A DNA stretch of 14,771 bases, from NCBI GenBank assembly GCA_050015355.1, contig JBEKBO010000116.1, forward strand, positions 1 through 14,771. Reading direction: 5' to 3'. The position numbers and the translations under genes were made by a program. The notes below the pieces were generated by a model. It was not told the origin of the DNA, did no database searches, and saw only the letters and a program-made list of their open reading frames with translations. Shown in pieces: positions 1-7,608 of the stretch (positions within the stretch are counted from its first letter, which is position 1; every line of letters starts with the position of its first letter). The stretch comes from CAWBRT01 sp050015355 (GTDB taxonomy: Bacteria; Acidobacteriota; Terriglobia; Terriglobales; Acidobacteriaceae).

Positions 1-396
1 GACGTGGCTTCAGTCGAGGTTTACCACCTCCGCTGGGGCCGCATTGGTCGGCTAGAATCAACTGAGTTTCCAAAACCACCCTTGCCCCCGCCTGTTCGTT
101 AGCTTATCGACGGATTAGGGTGGCACTCAGCGCCAGCTCGAGACGAGGAACTCTGCTGCTGAATGGCCCGTGATCACCCATGAACTTCTTGATTTGAAGT
201 TAGGTTGCCGCATCATAGCAGATGCGGATTGGCAACAGTCGGCGGTTTTCCGGAATCTCAGATGGAGTTCGAGGTCACTAGGCGGTGTTTTCAGAGTAGG
301 TGCATCCCGAGCTATCGACGCCGGACTGACTGTCAACCCGGCAAACGCTACCGGATGCCACCTTTCGCCGAAACAGTTGTGACAGAAGCGCAATAG
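1..396. other. Left-edge region without a secure gene; possible 3' tail of a gene
   Basis: Frame 1 is open from the window edge to a TAG at 100-102, giving 33 residues that end in a proline-rich tail (PKPPLPPPVR). This could be the C-terminus of a gene entering from the left, but 33 residues are too few to identify. From 103 to 396 I find only short overlapping frames on both strands, none with a good ribosome binding site or recognisable motifs. The promoter of the histidine kinase gene at 397 presumably lies here, but I see no convincing -35/-10 pair. Confidence 0.2.
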
Positions 397-1977
397 ATGG
401 GAAAACTGAAAAATTATTCTGATTATGGCTTCGCTCCCATCCTTCACGAGAAGGACGGGCTGCGTCTGCTCGAAGTCAGCTTCGACGGAATCTGGGCAAT
501 CGACGCACAGCTCCGCACCAGGTTCGTGAATTACCGCATGGCCAAGATGCTTGGCTACTCTTCCGAGGAGATGGCCGGCCGAAATCTTCTGGAGTTCATG
601 TTCCCGGAAGATGTTCCCGCGGAACGAGAGGCCATCGCGCGCCGCCGCCGCGGCATAAGTGAGGAGGTCGAAATCCGCTACCGCCGGAAGGACGGATCGG
701 AATTGTGGGCACGGGTTTCCACCGCCCCCATATTCGGCGAGCAAGGTGAGTTCGAGGGCGCTGTCGGCGTCCATAGCGATGTCACTGACCGCAGGCGGGC
801 AGAGCAGGCTCTCAGAAAACGAGAGGCGGAGTTAAGTGAAGCGGAACGGGTTGCCGTCACGGAGCGCAAGACCGCCGAGGAAGCCGAGCTGCGGTTGGCT
901 GCCATCGTTGAATCCTCCTACGACCCGATCATCTCGAAAGACCTGAACGGCATTATTACCAGTTGGAACGCGGCTGCGACGCGAATGTTCGGGTACTCGG
1001 CGGAAGAGGCGATTGGAAAGTCGATCCTGATCCTGATTCCTCCGGAGCTTCAGGCAGAGGAAAACACAACCTTGTCGCGGCTCAGGGCGGGCGAACGAAT
1101 CGAGAATTTCGAAACGTGGCGCGTCAAAAAAAATGGCGAACGGCTGGAGGTCTCACTAACGATATCTCCCATTAAGAACTCGGCGGGAGTGGTGATTGGC
1201 GCTTCCAAGATCGCCCGCGACATCACCCAGCGAAAGCGAACCGAAGAGGCGCTTCGCATCAGCGAAAAAATTGCCGGTATGGGCCGGCTCGCAGCCACGG
1301 TTGCACACGAGATCAACAATCCGCTGGAAAGTGTGATGAACCTCGTCTACCTTGCCAGAACCGCTGCTGACGATCCGTCGAAGGTAGCGGAGTACCTGGG
1401 CGTGGCGGAGGAGGAGTTGGTACGCATCGCTCATCTCACCAAGCAGACACTCGGATTCTATCGCGAGCAAGCCGGCACCGCGAAGGTTCGCGCCGGCGGG
1501 TTGCTGCGGCAACTCATCCTCGTGCTTTCCACAAAAGCCAAAAACAAGCGAGTCAGCATTGATCTGGAGTTAGTGAGCGATCCGGAAATCCGGGTGAATG
1601 CCGGTGAACTCCGACAGCTCCTTGCCAACTTCCTGAGCAATAGCATCGATGCGTGCAACTTGGAAGGCTCGATTCGCGTTCGTGTGTCGCGGCAATTCAG
1701 CTATCGGTTACGCCGTCATGGTTTGCGCATCACCGTGGCCGACAACGGCACAGGCATCAAGCGGTCAGACCGGGAGCGTTTGTTCCAGCCATTCTTTACC
1801 ACCAAGAAGGACGTTGGCACCGGCCTTGGACTCTGGGTCTGCAAGGAGATTGTAGACAAGCACGAGGGGAGAATTACCCTCCGGAGTGATGCCACCCCGG
1901 GACGGAGTTGGACAGTAATATCGGTTTTTCTGCCGGTTTTGTCCGCGGATGGAGACGTCTTCCAGGAAGTTGCATGA
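397..1977 (+). CDS. PAS-PAS sensor histidine kinase (orphan)
   Basis: This 526-residue protein is a sensor kinase that should autophosphorylate on His and pass the phosphate to a response regulator. No transmembrane segment or signal peptide is visible, so it is probably cytoplasmic. PAS 1 spans about residues 22-135 and ends in the PAC-like SDVTDRRRAEQAL. A charged coiled-coil linker covers about 135-165. PAS 2 spans about 166-285 and ends DITQRKRTEEAL. The dimerisation/phosphoacceptor helix follows with HEINNPL (His304). The ATPase domain shows an N-box (NFLSNSIDA, 411-419), G1 (DNGTGI, 449-454), an F-box (FQPFFTTK, 463-470) and G2 (GTGLGL, 474-479). All catalytic boxes are present, so it should be active. 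There is no receiver domain and no response regulator in the window. The ribosome binding site before the ATG is weak. The sensed signal cannot be read from the sequence. Confidence 0.92.
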   Translation: MGKLKNYSDYGFAPILHEKDGLRLLEVSFDGIWAIDAQLRTRFVNYRMAKMLGYSSEEMAGRNLLEFMFPEDVPAEREAIARRRRGISEEVEIRYRRKDGSELWARVSTAPIFGEQGEFEGAVGVHSDVTDRRRAEQALRKREAELSEAERVAVTERKTAEEAELRLAAIVESSYDPIISKDLNGIITSWNAAATRMFGYSAEEAIGKSILILIPPELQAEENTTLSRLRAGERIENFETWRVKKNGERLEVSLTISPIKNSAGVVIGASKIARDITQRKRTEEALRISEKIAGMGRLAATVAHEINNPLESVMNLVYLARTAADDPSKVAEYLGVAEEELVRIAHLTKQTLGFYREQAGTAKVRAGGLLRQLILVLSTKAKNKRVSIDLELVSDPEIRVNAGELRQLLANFLSNSIDACNLEGSIRVRVSRQFSYRLRRHGLRITVADNGTGIKRSDRERLFQPFFTTKKDVGTGLGLWVCKEIVDKHEGRITLRSDATPGRSWTVISVFLPVLSADGDVFQEVA

Positions 1978-2117
1978 GCTGACAAGTGCCGACCGCATCA
2001 CCCGCCTCTATCGACGCCCTGTCCCGATAGGCCTCGTCCACTAAGCTGCCGCAGGAAAGCTGCTGGCAACTTAAATCCCAAAACAGTAATCAGGAATATA
2101 ATCGCGAGGGGCTGCTG

Positions 2118-3008
2118 ATGACCCGGATGGAAGGCTTTCGAGCGTTAGTGCGAGTCCGGAGCGGCGGTCTCGACCCCAGTCGCCGGGCTTGTCCGTTCGC
2201 CCGCGTGAGATTGGCGGTGATGTGTCTCGCAATTTCTCTTCCCCTCTGCGCCTTCAGCGAAGATTCCGTGGACGTACACACCATCATCGAGCGTTCCGTT
2301 CGAGTGAACAATGCGGACTGGCAGCAAGCTCCTCAATACGATTACTTTGAGACAGACCGCGACGATCAAGGGACCAAGACCTACCAGGTGATGATGATTC
2401 TGGGCTCTCCGTACCAGCGCTTGGTGGCTGTAAATGAAAAGCCGCTGCCCGTGGACATGCAGCAGGCAGAGCAGCGCAAACTGGAGCAGGCAATCGCCGC
2501 TCGCCGGAAAGAATCGCCGCGGCAAAGGGCGCAGAGGATGGCCAAGTACGAGAGAGATCGCAAGCGAGATCACTTGCTAATGGAACAACTCACCGAGGCA
2601 TTCGACTTCAGGCTGCAAGGGACACAGAAGCTGGGTCCCCACGAAGTCTATTTATTGCAGGCGAGGCCCCGCGCCGATTATCAGCCTCCGAATTCGCAGG
2701 CAAAAGTGCTGACCGGCATGGAAGGCCAGCTCTGGATTGACACGAAGACCTACCAGTGGGTGAAGGTCGAAGCGATCGTGGTTCATCCCGTGTCGATTGC
2801 CGGTTTCATCGCCCGCGTCGAGCCGGGCACGCGGTTTGAATTGGAAAACGTGCCTGTGGCCGAAAACGTCTGGCTGCCCAAGCATTTTGCGATGAAGGCA
2901 AGCGCCAAGGTCCTCTTGATGTTCAATCACAATCAACAAGAGGATGATACCTACTTCAATTATCACAAAGCGGAACCGAACCAAGCCCTATCCTCTTCAG
3001 GTAAGTAG
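2118..3008 (+). CDS. Secreted protein of unknown function, lipoprotein-sorting-like
   Basis: This 296-residue protein has an Arg-rich N-terminus and then a hydrophobic stretch (about residues 31-47, ending CAFS-ED) that reads as a signal peptide with a likely cleavage near residue 47. The ATG at 2118 is preceded by GAGGGG at a good distance, which supports this start. A GTG at 2205 would give a more usual short signal peptide (MRLAVMCLAIS...) but lacks a ribosome binding site. The mature part has a charged helical middle (about 115-165, rich in Gln, Arg and Lys), then beta-rich sequence with GMEGQLWIDTKTYQWVKVEA. A 'G.LWID..T..P.KVE' pattern of this kind occurs in outer-membrane lipoprotein-sorting relatives and in many uncharacterised secreted proteins. 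I infer a periplasmic or outer-membrane-facing role and assign no function. It follows the kinase by 140 bases with no evident link. Confidence 0.75.
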   Translation: MTRMEGFRALVRVRSGGLDPSRRACPFARVRLAVMCLAISLPLCAFSEDSVDVHTIIERSVRVNNADWQQAPQYDYFETDRDDQGTKTYQVMMILGSPYQRLVAVNEKPLPVDMQQAEQRKLEQAIAARRKESPRQRAQRMAKYERDRKRDHLLMEQLTEAFDFRLQGTQKLGPHEVYLLQARPRADYQPPNSQAKVLTGMEGQLWIDTKTYQWVKVEAIVVHPVSIAGFIARVEPGTRFELENVPVAENVWLPKHFAMKASAKVLLMFNHNQQEDDTYFNYHKAEPNQALSSSGK

Positions 3009-3014
3009 CGAGAG

Positions 3015-3034
3015 TTGGTTTCATAAACCAATTT
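3015..3034 (+). terminator. Short hairpin, possible weak terminator
   Basis: Seven-base perfect inverted repeat (TTGGTTT at 3015-3021, AAACCAA at 3025-3031) with a three-base loop, followed by TTT. It begins six bases after the stop codon of the upstream gene. The stem is AT-rich and the T tract short, so termination would be weak. Confidence 0.35.
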
Positions 3035-3134
3035 CGGAAGAAACGGAGACCCCCGCTCGCGACCACGGCGCGCGCGGCGGACCTGTCCTTGGCGCGTCTT
3101 CCACACCCGGCTAAGCGCCCGGCTCCGCATGCGC

Positions 3135-3674
3135 TCAGCCGTGCTGGGTCTCGAACTCCGGTTCGTCCCAGACATCAATGTAGAAGCGTTCTCTGCCGCA
3201 TGCCACGATGAGAAATGGATCGTATCGCTTGTCGACCGTGAGCTCCTCAACGTAAAACCGGGCTTTCGGGAGGCGCTCTTTGATTTCGACTGCCCGGGAC
3301 AGTGCAAACTCCGGTACCTCGCCTCCATACTTAGCGAGCTTGGTGCAACGCCAAGTTACACGAACGAAGCTGGTGACCAGTGCCTCCACCGCGCCAGCGG
3401 GATCCAGGCCCGCTCGCCGTTGGAAATCTGCCCACACCTTGGCTTCCAGATCGCGCGCTTTCCCGGCTTTATATTTCTTCACGTCTTCTTCGAGGAAGGG
3501 ATCGATTCCGAGTTCTTCAAGGGTCCGCGTTAGTGAAGCTGGATGGATGCCCAACCTCTTCCTCAACGCGGAATAACCCAACAAGGCTTCGGCCTTGAGA
3601 GCAATCGCCGAAATCAGATCAAATTCCGGTACAACCTCAGAGGCCCGCGCCCGGCGCAGTTCATTCGAGACCAT
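3135..3674 (-). CDS. Hypothetical protein with possible helix-turn-helix
   Basis: This 179-residue protein is one I do not recognise. I chose the ATG at 3674 because AGGAG lies six bases upstream; a GTG at 3704 would add ten residues but has no ribosome binding site. Residues about 25-60 (helix, then YSALRKRLGIHPASLTRTLEELGI) look like a helix-turn-helix in which a bacterial regulator or recombination-type protein could contact DNA. The middle is helical and charged. The C-terminus (YDPFLIVACGRERFYIDVWDEP) looks like a small alpha-beta fold. No transmembrane segment or signal is seen. It lies downstream of tatA on the same strand with 171 bases between them, so it may be transcribed separately. 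A DNA-binding role is an inference from one motif-like segment. Confidence 0.6.
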   Translation of the reverse strand: MVSNELRRARASEVVPEFDLISAIALKAEALLGYSALRKRLGIHPASLTRTLEELGIDPFLEEDVKKYKAGKARDLEAKVWADFQRRAGLDPAGAVEALVTSFVRVTWRCTKLAKYGGEVPEFALSRAVEIKERLPKARFYVEELTVDKRYDPFLIVACGRERFYIDVWDEPEFETQHG

Positions 3675-3680
3675 ACGCTG

Positions 3681-3685
3681 CTCCT
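3681..3685 (-). promoter_or_regulatory. Ribosome binding site that decides the start at 3674
   Basis: AGGAG on the minus strand sits six bases before the ATG at 3674. The alternative upstream GTG (3704) has no purine-rich site, so the shorter protein is preferred. Confidence 0.6.
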
Positions 3686-3749
3686 GGTGAATCGTGTTAG
3701 GCACTTCGATGCACGAAGTCAGTTTGCGGTGGCTGAAAGATGGCGGGAA

Positions 3750-3770
3750 GCCCCGTCATTATGGCGGGGC
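3750..3770. repeat. GC-rich hairpin between tatA and the hypothetical gene
   Basis: Perfect six-base inverted repeat GCCCCG (3750-3755) and CGGGGC (3765-3770) with a nine-base loop. It lies after the tatA stop codon on the minus strand and before the next gene. No T tract follows on either strand, so it could be an attenuator, an RNA-stabilising structure, or chance. Confidence 0.3.
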
Positions 3771-3845
3771 CTGTTGCGAGAGTCGGCGTGCAGTGTCACA
3801 GATTTACATCGTGGCGAATTGGCTGGCCGGCGGAATGCCGGTGAT

Positions 3846-4010
3846 CTACGGTTTCTTTACCGCTGGATCGTTGTCGGTCAGAGCAGACTTAAAGCCGCGA
3901 ATGCCCTCGCCGAGGCTTTTTCCGAGTTCTCCGATCTTACTGGGGCCGAAGATCAGCAGAGCTATGCCGAAGATCACTGCCAATTCAGGTAATCCGAGTT
4001 TCCCAATCAT
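3846..4010 (-). CDS. tatA: Twin-arginine translocase subunit TatA/TatE
   Basis: This 54-residue protein has the full TatA/E plan: a short periplasmic N-terminus, one membrane helix (about residues 7-22, LPELAVIFGIALLIFG), the conserved FGP hinge (21-23), an amphipathic helix with IGELGKSLGEGIRGFKSAL (26-44) and a short charged tail. TatA forms the pore-like part of the Tat system, which exports folded proteins. At 54 residues it is at the short end for the family, with almost no C-terminal tail. The ATG at 4010 has AGGA seven bases upstream; further upstream the frame is Arg-rich and not TatA-like. It sits directly after a gene for a Tat-signal protein, separated by a terminator. No tatB or tatC is in the window, so it probably works with subunits encoded elsewhere. 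Confidence 0.88.
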   Translation of the reverse strand: MIGKLGLPELAVIFGIALLIFGPSKIGELGKSLGEGIRGFKSALTDNDPAVKKP

Positions 4011-4024
4011 GAATCCATCCTTTG

Positions 4025-4054
4025 AAAAAGGAGCTCGCATAATTCGCGAGCTCC
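4025..4054 (-). terminator. Intrinsic terminator of the metallophosphoesterase gene
   Basis: Read on the minus strand, a perfect nine-base stem (GGAGCTCGC with GCGAGCTCC) closes a seven-base loop and is followed by five T (complement of 4025-4029). It lies 78 bases after the metallophosphoesterase stop codon and just before the tatA ribosome binding site. This argues that tatA either depends on read-through or has its own promoter within or near this region. Confidence 0.78.
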
Positions 4055-4132
4055 TGTCGGCCTTGCCGCGGCTCACTTCGACTTCCGGCGAGCCGTGTAC
4101 CGGCTTCCGTCTGTGTCTCTCAATCGTCTCTC

Positions 4133-6103
4133 TCAAGCGCCGGGTGCGACGGCGAACGCTCCGTCGTAGTTCAGAACTGCCCAGGCGGAGTTCGTTGTCG
4201 GATCGACGCCGTACGTGCCCAACCCGTAACTGGATTTCCAAGGCCCGTTTACGAAGTTTTTCGTGCCGCCGGAGTTCTGGTTGACTGCGTTACTCCAGTT
4301 GCCGGTGGAATCCAGTGAGCAAAGGATTACCCCTGCGGACACTACCGGCGTCGTGACCTTTAGCGAGAGGGTATAGACGTCGGGCTGAGGACCGCCGTTT
4401 ACGTAAGGATTGATACCCGAGAGCGCCAGGATATCGCTTAAGGCGTTTCCAGACTTGCTCATCCAACCGGTGGTGACCACCTTCGAACATGGCTGCTTGG
4501 AGGCGTCCATGAGGTTGCTGTTATTCGTGCCGGACAGGATCGCGGCCGTGGTATTTCCAGAAGAGGAGCTGTCCTGAATCTGAACCGGAGTCGCGGTCGC
4601 CGGCAGCGGGTAGGTGAGTTGAACCGCACCGCTGGCGTACGAAGCAGCCGGGCTCAACTCGAACTGCTTACCGATGAGGCTGTAGCCGAAGCTCTCCCGC
4701 TTGACGAAGTTGAGACCCGTCGCAGTGGAAACAATCATTTCGCTTGCGCTGGAGGTATATGCGCTGACATCTGCGGAATAGTAGTCCACGGTGACGTTTG
4801 CCCCATTTACGGTAAAAATGTAATAGCCAACCGTGTTGAGTTCCTGCGTGATGGGAGTCCTGCGTGATGGAAGCGCGACAAGGCCGTTGTAGTAGATGTC
4901 ATTAGTCGAGCCGAATGGCACCGGAGTCGAGGCTTTTGAGCCGTTTACGGTATTGCCGCTGCAGTTGGTGCCCGAGCCCGCCGGCACATAGAACTTCGAG
5001 CTGTCCGAAGCCGTGAGAAGCGTCATCACTTTCGCCTTGGCATCGGGACTTTGGATCAGCGCGCGATCGTACATGTGGTCGTGGCCGTTCATATAATACC
5101 CAACGTTATACTGGGCCAAGCTGTCGATGAAAGCATTCTGGTAGGGTAGGTTTTGGCTGGGGTCGTTTCCGAACAAGCCGTCGGCGTGTTGGCAGGTGAT
5201 CAACCCCTTGTGACTGAATACGAAGGCATGGCTGCCCGACGCCCGCCCCGACAGCTGCGAATTAATCCATGACTGCTGCAAGTTGATGGTGGTAGGGCTG
5301 CCACCCCCATAGGAGGCGTCGAACGGGGTAGTCGGGTTGACCGGTGTGAACTGGTCGAGCAGAATGAAGCGGGCGTTGTTGTAGTCAAACGAATACGTCA
5401 GGCCTTTGAGGCTGCTGTTGCCCCAGGGATCGGGGCTGCTGAAGTTGGAACCCACCGTAAACGCGGAGCCAGTCTTGGCCACGATGGCTTGACTGTTCGA
5501 GGAGGACGAGACTTGCGGATCGGTGGTAGCGAAGGTTGTCAGAATATCGGATGGCGTACTGTTGTGGGCGCCATTCTGCGCCTGCGGGAAGATTCTCTGG
5601 AACTCCGCGCCTAGGCCGGCATAATTGTCGTCGTGGTTGCCGCGCAGCGGGAAGAAGCCGATGCCGGCATTGTACAGCGGTTGGGCATAAAGGGCGCGCG
5701 TATCCTCGCCTGTATTCGCTACCGAGGAAGATGTGTTGTCGGCAAGATCGCCGACATGCACGACGAACTTTACGCCGGCATTGATGAATTGCTCCTGGAT
5801 CTGAGTCGCGATGCTGACAGCGGACGTATCAGGGTCGCTATTATCCACGCCTGCCGGGGTCGTCCACACAGTGCCTGGCGCGTTGGTCCACTGCGTGTCG
5901 GACATCACCCCGAACTTCCACGCCGTGGAAGTCAGGCTTTGTGCATCGGTGGTCGAGGATGCGGTGGAGGAAGATCCGCCGCACGCATCCAAAACAGATG
6001 TTAGCGCGACGGCGCCGGCGGCGCCAGCCGCCGTGCGAGTGATGAATTGTCTTCTATTAACGCCGGTTGACTTCAGCCGTTCGTTTTCGTCGTTCTGCGG
6101 CAT
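4133..6103 (-). CDS. Tat-exported metallophosphoesterase lipoprotein
   Basis: This 656-residue protein is a calcineurin-like phosphoesterase likely to hydrolyse a phosphate ester outside the cytoplasm. I start at the ATG at 6103, which has GGAGAG upstream and puts a clean signal at the N-terminus: twin Arg at 17-18 (NRRQFI), a hydrophobic stretch (24-37) and a lipobox LDAC with Cys41. It should therefore be exported folded and lipid-anchored. Metal-site motifs appear in order: SDTQ (68-71, first Asp69), GDLAD (118-122), GNHD (155-158), His298 (FSHKG) and GHDH (340-343). The first motif has Gln in place of the usual His of DxH, a variant found in some secreted relatives. About 270 residues follow the catalytic domain, rich in Ser, Thr, Gly and Asn, and probably form a beta-sandwich. 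The substrate is unknown. The tatA gene lies immediately downstream. Confidence 0.9.
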   Translation of the reverse strand: MPQNDENERLKSTGVNRRQFITRTAAGAAGAVALTSVLDACGGSSSTASSTTDAQSLTSTAWKFGVMSDTQWTNAPGTVWTTPAGVDNSDPDTSAVSIATQIQEQFINAGVKFVVHVGDLADNTSSSVANTGEDTRALYAQPLYNAGIGFFPLRGNHDDNYAGLGAEFQRIFPQAQNGAHNSTPSDILTTFATTDPQVSSSSNSQAIVAKTGSAFTVGSNFSSPDPWGNSSLKGLTYSFDYNNARFILLDQFTPVNPTTPFDASYGGGSPTTINLQQSWINSQLSGRASGSHAFVFSHKGLITCQHADGLFGNDPSQNLPYQNAFIDSLAQYNVGYYMNGHDHMYDRALIQSPDAKAKVMTLLTASDSSKFYVPAGSGTNCSGNTVNGSKASTPVPFGSTNDIYYNGLVALPSRRTPITQELNTVGYYIFTVNGANVTVDYYSADVSAYTSSASEMIVSTATGLNFVKRESFGYSLIGKQFELSPAASYASGAVQLTYPLPATATPVQIQDSSSSGNTTAAILSGTNNSNLMDASKQPCSKVVTTGWMSKSGNALSDILALSGINPYVNGGPQPDVYTLSLKVTTPVVSAGVILCSLDSTGNWSNAVNQNSGGTKNFVNGPWKSSYGLGTYGVDPTTNSAWAVLNYDGAFAVAPGA

Positions 6104-6532
6104 GGCTGTCTCTCTCTCCGTATGATTAAGGATGTGTGGAGCTTTCCCGGAATCCTGTCGCGGCGAAGGAAGAAACCACATACGCAAGCCGGGCCATTGC
6201 CGAATCCTCCTCCTTGCCGGGAGCGAGATTGTCCAAGCTGGTGTGGTTACGGTTAGGGCTTGCACTTGAAAGTTGCCGCTGCCCAGAAACTCAGGAGTGC
6301 TGGCTCACTGATATCAAGCGGTTGTGACAATATGGTGAATGGCTGATTAAGATCGGACTAAAAGCGACATAGTCGCCACAAGAGGTGTGCAGAAAAGTTT
6401 ACTTTTGCACATTGAGGCGGGAGCGGCGAGAACGGAGAATTCCATGGAACGGAAATCCCACAGCAGAATAACGCGGCCAGCTTAGGAAATACCGCGCCGC
6501 ATTTCTACGCTGCATCTGGTTGCACGGCAGGA
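6104..6532. other. Intergenic region upstream of the metallophosphoesterase
   Basis: I see no supportable gene in these 429 bases; the frames present are short, lack ribosome binding sites and resemble nothing. The promoter of the metallophosphoesterase gene should lie here on the minus strand. Two inverted repeats occur: GCGAC/GTCGC at 6364-6376 and a longer one at 6386-6411. Confidence 0.5.
6386..6411. repeat. Inverted repeat, possible operator or hairpin
   Basis: TGTGC, a two-base bulge, AAAAGT, a two-base loop, ACTTTT and GCACA form an 11-pair interrupted palindrome. Its length and position between the 76-residue gene and the metallophosphoesterase gene would suit an operator or an RNA hairpin after the former gene. 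No T tract follows. Confidence 0.35.
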
Positions 6533-6763
6533 TCATGCGATATACCGCCCGAGATTTTTCTTGGAGCGGCGATTGCGCCAAGCGTCCACAGGATTATCGA
6601 ACGTCACAAAGTCATAGTGCTCCAACCCTTTTTTGTTTCCGCTTTCGATGCACAGCAATACCTCATTCATCAGCGAGCCTGCTTCCGCTTCGCTCATCTG
6701 TGCAGTAGCTGCCCAGTATTTCCAGGGATTAATCCAAACCTTTATTAATGAATCGCTATGCAT
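6533..6763 (-). CDS. Small hypothetical protein (76 aa)
   Basis: I do not recognise this 76-residue protein. GAGG lies about six bases before the ATG at 6763, a good ribosome binding site. The composition is protein-like: a Trp/Tyr-rich start (IKVWINPWKYWAAT), a central acidic helix (MSEAEAGSLMNEVLLCIESG) and a basic end (WRNRRSKKNLGRYIA). The pattern of aromatic start plus 'MS.AE.G.L...L' loosely recalls the N-terminal segment of phage replication-initiator-like DUF1376 proteins, but the match is too short to claim. No signal peptide or membrane segment is seen. It has no obvious partner gene. Confidence 0.5.
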   Translation of the reverse strand: MHSDSLIKVWINPWKYWAATAQMSEAEAGSLMNEVLLCIESGNKKGLEHYDFVTFDNPVDAWRNRRSKKNLGRYIA

Positions 6764-7350
6764 GGAAACCTCGAATCGTTGAGTGCAAAGACCGTCGGGA
6801 AGGGAAAGATAATGGGTGGAGGAGAAGCTGATTCGTGATTCGCCTGGTGACGACCATGCGGAGACGCTTCCGGCGTAAAAGTTCGGGACTCGGCCAATGC
6901 CGGCGGAATCCAGAATTCATGATCGCAAATGCGAAATAAGCCAACCACTACTTATCATAGCAGTGTGCGGGGCGAATTGAAACCGGTCGACCGGCGGAAC
7001 ATTTCTTCCTGACGACCGCGTCATGATTTAATCGTCGCACTGAACGTGCGGCACATTCCCGGTCTTTGCCGGAGCCGCGGCTACGGTTCCTGGTGTGGGG
7101 GACCCGTAACTGGGCACCAGCTTCCTGGATAAGCGGAAAGCGCTGCCGGTCCAATCGCCAGCCTCGGTGACGAACTGCGCCTCCTGTACCATTCCTTGTT
7201 CTTAACCCCAGGAGAAAATGGCTCCCAAGCCGGGGTCCCCGGCACGCGCCGTAGTTGAGCGTGTTGGGGTAGAAGCGGCGTAAGGCGGCCTCCTGGCCGG
7301 GGGCACTCATGAATAGCTATCCACCTATTGCGCATAAACTCAACTTTTAG
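6764..7350. other. Gene-poor region, possibly decayed coding sequence
   Basis: No intact gene is supportable in this stretch. On the minus strand, protein-like fragments switch frame: one frame reads SAPGQEAALRRFYPNTLNYG from about 7310, another reads ARAGDPGLGAIFSWG and then hits a stop, and a 54-codon frame (7192-7028) reads EAQFVTEAGDWTGSAFRLS. The last has its ATG directly against AAGGA, too close for a normal ribosome binding site. This may be a relic of a broken gene or chance open frames in GC-rich DNA. Confidence 0.3.
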
Positions 7351-7370
7351 GGGAGGAGGTTATGCCTCCC
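7351..7370 (+). promoter_or_regulatory. Hairpin enclosing a strong ribosome binding site and ATG
   Basis: GGGAGG (7351-7356) pairs with CCTCCC (7365-7370), or GGAGG (7355-7359) with CCTCC (7365-7369). Either fold places the purine-rich binding site in the stem and the ATG at 7362 in the loop. It could control translation of the short frame that follows, or be a chance effect of a repeated GGAGG. Confidence 0.3.
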
Positions 7371-7484
7371 GTAATTGCCGCGCTAAAATCTGCCAATTAC
7401 CGCGTGAAAATCTCTGAACAGTGTTGTACGATAACCCCGCCCAAAGCAGCACAGATTCACAGCTTTGCGCGTACCGGATCGTGA
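7362..7484 (+). CDS. Possible 40-residue leader peptide upstream of the TRAP operon
   Basis: A 40-codon frame begins at an ATG directly downstream of GGGAGGAGG and ends at a TGA at 7482-7484. The product (start MPPVIAALKSANYRVKI) has two adjacent Cys (21-22) and no membrane segment or known motif. Its only support is the strong ribosome binding site and the position 125 bases before dctQ. It may be a leader peptide, a small protein, or not expressed. Confidence 0.22.
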   Translation: MPPVIAALKSANYRVKISEQCCTITPPKAAQIHSFARTGS

Positions 7485-7608
7485 GACGGCGCATAGGTGC
7501 AGGTTCGCGGATTCGAGGGCGAGGAGCAATCCGTTCTTCATCGCTCGTTGCCAATAGAGGTTTGTAGCGCGAGAACTGATAGCTTGTCTTCACCCGGAAC
7601 ATGGGGGC

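Noticed and set aside
127..774. A 215-codon open frame on the minus strand across the start of the histidine kinase gene
   Set aside because: It lies opposite the first PAS domain, has no recognisable motifs and reads as the antisense of a GC-rich coding region.
4011..4241. N-terminal extension of TatA to 131 residues
   Set aside because: The added part is Arg-rich, spans the terminator and hides the typical N-terminus; the ATG at 4010 has its own ribosome binding site.
3694..4284. A 196-codon plus-strand frame over tatA and the end of the metallophosphoesterase gene
   Set aside because: It is antisense to a secure TatA and a secure phosphoesterase C-terminus, and its sequence is low-complexity Arg/Ser-rich.
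6104..6265. N-terminal extension of the metallophosphoesterase by 54 residues
   Set aside because: It would bury the Tat signal inside the protein; the ATG at 6103 has a ribosome binding site and places the twin Arg at residues 17-18.
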